64,000 nucleotides of DNA from Alphaproteobacteria bacterium (lineage in GTDB: Bacteria > Pseudomonadota > Alphaproteobacteria > Rhodospirillales > WMHbin7), in the NCBI GenBank assembly GCA_015232335.1, contig JADFZV010000008.1:22139-86138 (forward strand), read 5' to 3'. This document shows, in pieces, positions 59,933 to 64,000 of this stretch (the first letter of the stretch is position 1; each line of letters opens with the position of its first letter). A program made the translations under genes and the position numbers. The notes beneath the pieces are model-generated. The model saw nothing but the letters and a program-made list of their open reading frames with translations, did no database searches and was not told the origin of the DNA.

Positions 59933-61102
59933 TCCAAGGCCGATTTTCTTTTTACCAGTGAATCCGTTTCCGAGGGTCATCCCGACAAGGTTTGCGACCG
60001 CATCTCGGACGCCGTGGTCGATATCTTTCTGACCGCCGATCCCTATGCCCGCGTCGCCTGCGAAACGCTGTGCACCACCAACCGCGTCGTGTTGGCCGGT
60101 GAAGTGCGCGGCCCGGCTTCCGTCACCTCAGGCCTGATCGAGGAAGCGGCGCGTCACGCCATCAAGGAAATCGGTTACGAGCAGGATGGCTTCCACTGGA
60201 AAAACGCCAAGGTCGAGATTCTGCTGCACGCCCAGTCGGCGGACATCGCCGTCGGCGTCGACGCCGCAGGCAACAAGGACGAGGGTGCGGGCGACCAGGG
60301 CATCATGTTCGGCTATGCCTGCACCGAAACCCCGGTGCTGATGCCTGCTCCGATCTATTACGCCCATGAAATTCTGCGCTCGCTGGCCGAGGCCCGCCAT
60401 TCCGGCGCCGCCCCCCAGCTTGGCCCCGATGCCAAGAGCCAAGTGACGCTGCAATATGTAAAGGGCCAGCCGGTGCGCGCCACCTCGGTGGTTGTGTCGA
60501 CTCAGCATACGGGCGATGTCGGCCAGGAAGAGGTGCGCGAAATCGTGCGCCCGCATGTGCTGAACGTTCTGCCAAAGGGCTGGATGTGCGATGAGGCGCA
60601 TTTCTACGTCAATCCCACGGGGCGTTTCGTCATCGGCGGACCCGACGGCGACGCTGGCCTCACGGGGCGCAAGATCATCGTCGACACCTATGGTGGCGCA
60701 GCGCCCCATGGCGGCGGCGCCTTCTCGGGCAAAGACCCCACCAAGGTCGACCGTTCGGCGGCTTACGCCTCGCGCTATCTGGCCAAGAATGTGGTGGCCG
60801 CCGGTCTGGCCGAGAAATGCGTGATCCAGCTTTCTTACGCCATCGGCGTCTCGAAGCCCCTGTCGGTCTATATCGACACCTTCGGTACCGGAAAGGTGGA
60901 CGAGGACAAGCTATCCACGGTGCTTCAGGACCTGGTCAACTTAAGCCCGCGCGGCATTCGCGAGCATCTGGGCCTTAACAAGCCGATCTATGCCCGTACG
61001 GCTGCTTACGGCCATTTCGGCCGTCACCCCGATCAGGACGGCGGCTTTTCTTGGGAAAAGACCGATCTGACGGATCAGCTCAAGAAAGCCTTTGGCGCCT
61101 AA
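59930..61102 (+). CDS. metK: S-adenosylmethionine synthetase
   Basis: Encodes 390 residues from GTG 59930, chosen because GAAGGAG lies six bases upstream and the protein then begins at the family start ([26 protein letters not shown]). Other motifs are [26 protein letters not shown] and [19 protein letters not shown], which bind ATP, phosphate and metals. It forms SAM from methionine and ATP, closing the cycle with MetH and MetF encoded 42 kb away. It overlaps the trmB start. Confidence 0.97.
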   Translation: MSKADFLFTSESVSEGHPDKVCDRISDAVVDIFLTADPYARVACETLCTTNRVVLAGEVRGPASVTSGLIEEAARHAIKEIGYEQDGFHWKNAKVEILLHAQSADIAVGVDAAGNKDEGAGDQGIMFGYACTETPVLMPAPIYYAHEILRSLAEARHSGAAPQLGPDAKSQVTLQYVKGQPVRATSVVVSTQHTGDVGQEEVREIVRPHVLNVLPKGWMCDEAHFYVNPTGRFVIGGPDGDAGLTGRKIIVDTYGGAAPHGGGAFSGKDPTKVDRSAAYASRYLAKNVVAAGLAEKCVIQLSYAIGVSKPLSVYIDTFGTGKVDEDKLSTVLQDLVNLSPRGIREHLGLNKPIYARTAAYGHFGRHPDQDGGFSWEKTDLTDQLKKAFGA

Positions 61103-61814
61103 AACGCCAAGAGGCGACGATTCGGGGGCGGGGGCCGGTTACGGCTCCCGCCTTCCGCGTTTTTACGGGCGGCGCAAGGGCAAGCCCATTCGGGCGGGCA
61201 AACAGGACGCCCTGGATGCCTTGCTGCCAAAACTGGCCATTTCAGCCCCCAAAACAGGAGAAAGGCTTGATCCCGCCAGCCTGTTTGCCTTTACGCCTAA
61301 GGAAATCTGGCTGGAGGTGGGTTTTGGTTCGGGCGAGCATACGGCAGCACAGGCAGAGACCCATCCCGACGTGGGATTCATCGGTTCGGAAGTGTTTCTG
61401 AATGGCATCGGGGGCTTGCTCAAGCATATCGCCGCCGCTGGCCTGACAAATATCCGCATCTTTCCCGAGGATGTGCGCCGCCTGCTGCCCGCCTTGCCCG
61501 ATGGCTGTCTGGCCCGGGTTTTTGTGCTGTTTCCTGATCCCTGGCCCAAGAAACGCCATGCCGGGCGCCGTTTCATTGGCCCAGACAATCTGGACCAATT
61601 GGCGCGCCTCTTGATGCCGGGCGGCGAATTGCGCATCGCCAGTGACCATCCGATCTATGTCGATTGGGTCCGAGAGCAGATGGCGGCGCGGCCAGATTTC
61701 GCGCCCTGCCAGGATGCCGCCGTTCGGCCCGAAGGCTGGGCGCCCTCGCGCTATGAACAAAAGGCCCTGGAGCAAGGCATCCTCTGCAGCTACATGGCCT
61801 GGAAACGTCGATAG
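61092..61814 (+). CDS. trmB: tRNA (guanine-N7-)-methyltransferase
   Basis: Encodes 240 residues from a TTG inside the metK 3' end. Family signatures are [49 protein letters not shown] and [14 protein letters not shown]. It methylates G46 of tRNAs with SAM. The N-terminal FYGRRKGK is typical. The 11-base overlap with metK suggests coupled translation of SAM producer and SAM user. Confidence 0.94.
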   Translation: MAPKTPRGDDSGAGAGYGSRLPRFYGRRKGKPIRAGKQDALDALLPKLAISAPKTGERLDPASLFAFTPKEIWLEVGFGSGEHTAAQAETHPDVGFIGSEVFLNGIGGLLKHIAAAGLTNIRIFPEDVRRLLPALPDGCLARVFVLFPDPWPKKRHAGRRFIGPDNLDQLARLLMPGGELRIASDHPIYVDWVREQMAARPDFAPCQDAAVRPEGWAPSRYEQKALEQGILCSYMAWKRR

Positions 61815-61852
61815 AGGCTTGAACCGCCTTGGCCCCGTGCTATAACCGCATT

Positions 61853-62323
61853 ATGACCAAAACGAGGGCCAAATCGGGGGGCGGACCCACTGTTTGGGTG
61901 CTGAATGGCCCCAATCTCAATCTATTGGGCAGCCGTGAGCCTGAAATCTATGGGCGCGCTACCTTGGCCGACATCGAAGCTTCATGCGCTGTTCGCGCCA
62001 AGGCTCTGGGCCTGGGCTTGGTTTTTCGCCAGACCAATCATGAAGGCGAGTTGGTCACCTGGATTCAAGAGGCCAAGGGACAGGCGCAGGGACTGGTTTT
62101 GAATGCCGGGGCCTTCACTCACACCTCGGTCGCTCTGCTCGATGCCCTCAATTTCGCGCGTCTGCCGACCATCGAAGTGCATCTGTCGCAGCCTTTGAAC
62201 CGCGAACCCTTCCGCCACGTCTCCTATGTCACCCCGGCTTCTTCAGGGTTGATCTCGGGTCTTGGCCCCCATGGCTACGAACTGGCGCTTGAAGCGCTGG
62301 CGCGCATGATTAACAAGAGTTAG
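61853..62323 (+). CDS. aroQ: 3-dehydroquinate dehydratase, type II
   Basis: Encodes 156 residues from ATG 61853; eight codons are open upstream. NGPNLNLLGSREPEIYG places catalytic Tyr33, and TNHEGELVTWI, LNAGAFTHTSVAL and VTPASSGLISGLG complete the type II fold. It removes water from 3-dehydroquinate in the shikimate pathway. The aroQ-accB-accC order is common in proteobacteria. Confidence 0.97.
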   Translation: MTKTRAKSGGGPTVWVLNGPNLNLLGSREPEIYGRATLADIEASCAVRAKALGLGLVFRQTNHEGELVTWIQEAKGQAQGLVLNAGAFTHTSVALLDALNFARLPTIEVHLSQPLNREPFRHVSYVTPASSGLISGLGPHGYELALEALARMINKS

Positions 62324-62330
62324 AGGAAGC

Positions 62331-62774
62331 ATGACCACGGAAAACGCCAAAATCGATTCCGATCTCGTTCGCACCCTGGCCGACCTGTTGAATGAAACAG
62401 GCTTGAGCGAGATCGAGTATGACACGGGCAGTCTGCGCTTGCGCGTGGCTCGCCAGATTTCCACAGTCGTGCATGCAGGCGGCTCCCATGCCCCGGCGGG
62501 TATGCTTGCCGCACCTGCCGTTGCTGATGCTGCTTTGCATCCCGGTGCCGTGACCTCGCCGATGGTGGGCGTGGCCTATCTGACGCCCGAACCCAGTGCG
62601 CCTAATTTCATCAAGGTGGGCGACCGAGTGATCGAGGGTCAGACGCTGCTGCTGATCGAGGCCATGAAAACCTTCAACCCCATCCGCGCCCCCAAGGGCG
62701 GCGTGGTGGCGCAGATTCTGGTCGGCAATGGTCAGCCGGTCGAATTCGGCGAGCCTCTGGTGATTGTCGAGTAG
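62331..62774 (+). CDS. accB: Biotin carboxyl carrier protein of acetyl-CoA carboxylase
   Basis: Encodes 147 residues. The biotinylation motif is EAMKTFN with Lys113; the thumb region ([12 protein letters not shown]) is present. The N-terminal 45 residues and the Ala/Pro-rich linker are typical. It carries carboxybiotin between AccC and the carboxyltransferase. It starts seven bases after aroQ. Confidence 0.97.
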   Translation: MTTENAKIDSDLVRTLADLLNETGLSEIEYDTGSLRLRVARQISTVVHAGGSHAPAGMLAAPAVADAALHPGAVTSPMVGVAYLTPEPSAPNFIKVGDRVIEGQTLLLIEAMKTFNPIRAPKGGVVAQILVGNGQPVEFGEPLVIVE

Positions 62775-62776
62775 TC

Positions 62777-64000
62777 ATGTTCGAAAAGGTCCTCATCGCA
62801 AATCGGGGCGAGATCGCGCTGCGCATTCACCGCGCTTGCCGCGAGATGGGTATTCGTACCGTGGCCGTGCATTCAACCGCCGACGAGGACGCCATGCATG
62901 TGCGTCTGGCCGACGAAGCGGTCTGCATCGGCCCGCCCCAGGCGCGCCAGAGTTATCTCAATATTCCAGCCATTCTCTCGGCGGCCACCATCACCGGCGC
63001 CGAGGCCATTCATCCCGGCTATGGCTTCCTAAGCGAGAATGCCGACTTCGCCTCGATGGTCGAGGAACATGGGTTGACCTTCATCGGCCCCAGCCCCGAG
63101 CATATCCGTATGATGGGCGACAAGATCACCGCCAAGAATGCGGCCAAGGCGGCCGGACTGCCGGTGGTGCCGGGCTCCGAGGGGGCCTTGGAAAGCCTGG
63201 AGGATGCAAGGCGCAATGCCGAAGAAATCGGCTACCCGGTCCTGCTGAAGGCCACGGCGGGCGGCGGCGGCAAGGGCATGAAGGTGGCAAGGGACGCCTC
63301 GGAGATCGAGGAGGCCTGGCGTCTGGCCCGCTCGGAAGCGGGCAGCGCTTTTGGCAATGCCGATCTCTACATGGAAAAATATCTGGGCAAGCCGCGCCAT
63401 ATCGAAATTCAGATTCTGGCCGACAATCACGGCGAAGTGGTGCATCTGGGCGAGCGTGACTGCTCGTTGCAGCGCCGCCACCAGAAGGTGCTGGAAGAAG
63501 CGCCCTCGCCCGCCCTCAATTCCGTCATGCGCGAATCGATCGGCTCGATCGCCACCACCGCCATGAAGAAGATCGGCTATCGCAACGCGGGCACCATCGA
63601 GTTCCTCTACGAGGACGGCAAGTTCTATTTCATCGAAATGAATACGCGCCTGCAGGTCGAGCATCCGATTACCGAAATGATCACCGGCCTTGATATTGTG
63701 CGCGAACAGGTGCGCATCGCAGCCGGCGCACCCTTGGGCTATACGCAAGAAGATGTGCGCTTTTCGGGCCACGCCATCGAATGTCGGGTCAATGCCGAGC
63801 ATCCCGAAACCTTCGTGCCTTCGCCGGGAAAGGTGGGCATCTATCATGCGCCGGGCGGGCTTGGCGTGCGGGTCGATTCCGCCCTTTATACCGGCTATCG
63901 CGTGCCGCCCAATTACGACAGCATGATCGCCAAGCTGATTGTGCATGGCACCAGCCGCAACGAGTGCCTGATGCGCCTGCGCCGGGCCTTGGGCGAATTC
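62777..64000 (+). CDS. accC: Biotin carboxylase of acetyl-CoA carboxylase (3' truncated by window end)
   Basis: The ATG at 62777, two bases after the accB stop, opens a frame that runs past the window end; 408 codons are visible of about 447 expected. The N-terminus [21 protein letters not shown], the ATP-grasp loop [16 protein letters not shown], the segment [24 protein letters not shown] and [11 protein letters not shown] are diagnostic. It carboxylates biotin on AccB with ATP and bicarbonate. Confidence 0.97.
   Translation, partial: MFEKVLIANRGEIALRIHRACREMGIRTVAVHSTADEDAMHVRLADEAVCIGPPQARQSYLNIPAILSAATITGAEAIHPGYGFLSENADFASMVEEHGLTFIGPSPEHIRMMGDKITAKNAAKAAGLPVVPGSEGALESLEDARRNAEEIGYPVLLKATAGGGGKGMKVARDASEIEEAWRLARSEAGSAFGNADLYMEKYLGKPRHIEIQILADNHGEVVHLGERDCSLQRRHQKVLEEAPSPALNSVMRESIGSIATTAMKKIGYRNAGTIEFLYEDGKFYFIEMNTRLQVEHPITEMITGLDIVREQVRIAAGAPLGYTQEDVRFSGHAIECRVNAEHPETFVPSPGKVGIYHAPGGLGVRVDSALYTGYRVPPNYDSMIAKLIVHGTSRNECLMRLRRALGEF

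Noticed and set aside
1..64000. CRISPR arrays, prophage or toxin-antitoxin modules
   Set aside because: No regularly spaced direct repeats, integrase, transposase, phage structural genes or convincing toxin-antitoxin pairs were found. The zeta-toxin-like domain at 29.9-30.4 kb is part of a fused housekeeping-type kinase.

Overview
The window is chromosomal DNA of a free-living alphaproteobacterium, most likely of the Rhodospirillales (Magnetospirillum-like) type. The evidence is the high G+C content, the F0 operon atpI-atpB-atpE-atpF'-atpF kept apart from F1, AddAB in place of RecBCD, a MucR regulator, an ATP12-family F1 chaperone, OlsBA ornithine-lipid enzymes, the miaB-phoH-ybeY-corC-lnt block followed by HTH-metK-trmB, and several alphaproteobacterial intergenic repeat families. 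The genus is an inference from gene order and family content. Coding density is high, many neighbours overlap by 1-4 bases (ATGA, GTGA, TGATG), and no rRNA, tRNA, CRISPR array, prophage or complete insertion sequence was seen.

Layout. 0-6.7 kb: small Cys-motif membrane protein, glyQS, ppdK and a HIT hydrolase. 6.7-13.7 kb: a repeat-rich stretch with ygfZ, a frameshifted TPR/glycosyltransferase-like gene, a DUF2652 protein, asd, an exported pentapeptide-repeat protein, a TPR protein, a 176-bp MITE-like element and a hypothetical gene. 13.8-19.1 kb: a methionine-cycle operon on the minus strand (ArsR-methyltransferase fusion, metF, metH). 19.4-21.6 kb: mlaA, mlaC and a DsbA-like thiol oxidoreductase. 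21.6-27.7 kb: smc and the F0 operon. 28-37.7 kb: gloB, an APH/AAA kinase, a stress protein, SDR, a methyltransferase, DUF1178, HAD, AsmA, ATP12 and a DMT transporter. 37.8-39 kb: an SDR behind a perfect palindromic operator, and yjbQ. 39-42 kb: a minus-strand operon of a small membrane protein, a ferredoxin-NADP reductase-like enzyme, Ppx/GppA and rlmE. 42.1-50.5 kb: tsaE-amgK-murU-addB-addA. 50.5-53.5 kb: tusA, mucR, fur, olsB and olsA. 53.5-58.7 kb: miaB-phoH-ybeY-corC-lnt. 58.8-61.8 kb: two paralogous XRE-type regulators, metK and trmB. 61.8 kb to the end: aroQ, accB and the 5' part of accC.

How the genes work together. MetH, MetF and MetK form most of the methyl cycle; the ArsR-type fusion next to metFH is the likely regulator. 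AmgK and MurU form the anhydro-recycling branch of peptidoglycan salvage, placed between tRNA modification (TsaE) and recombination repair (AddAB). OlsB and OlsA make ornithine lipids. MlaA/MlaC and Lnt maintain the outer membrane and its lipoproteins. AccB/AccC start fatty acid synthesis.

Most notable sequence-level observations: (1) a MITE-like element with bipartite terminal inverted repeats and an exact 8-bp target duplication; (2) two copies of a ~145-bp structured repeat whose ends supply stop and start codons to neighbouring genes; (3) an atpE reading frame with CAA where its stop codon is expected; (4) a frameshift inside the TPR/glycosyltransferase gene; (5) a nested palindrome that hides the ribosome binding site of the second XRE regulator; (6) a hairpin over the metK ribosome binding site. 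I found no clear undescribed multi-gene system; the interesting signals are mostly in the small elements between and at the edges of genes.
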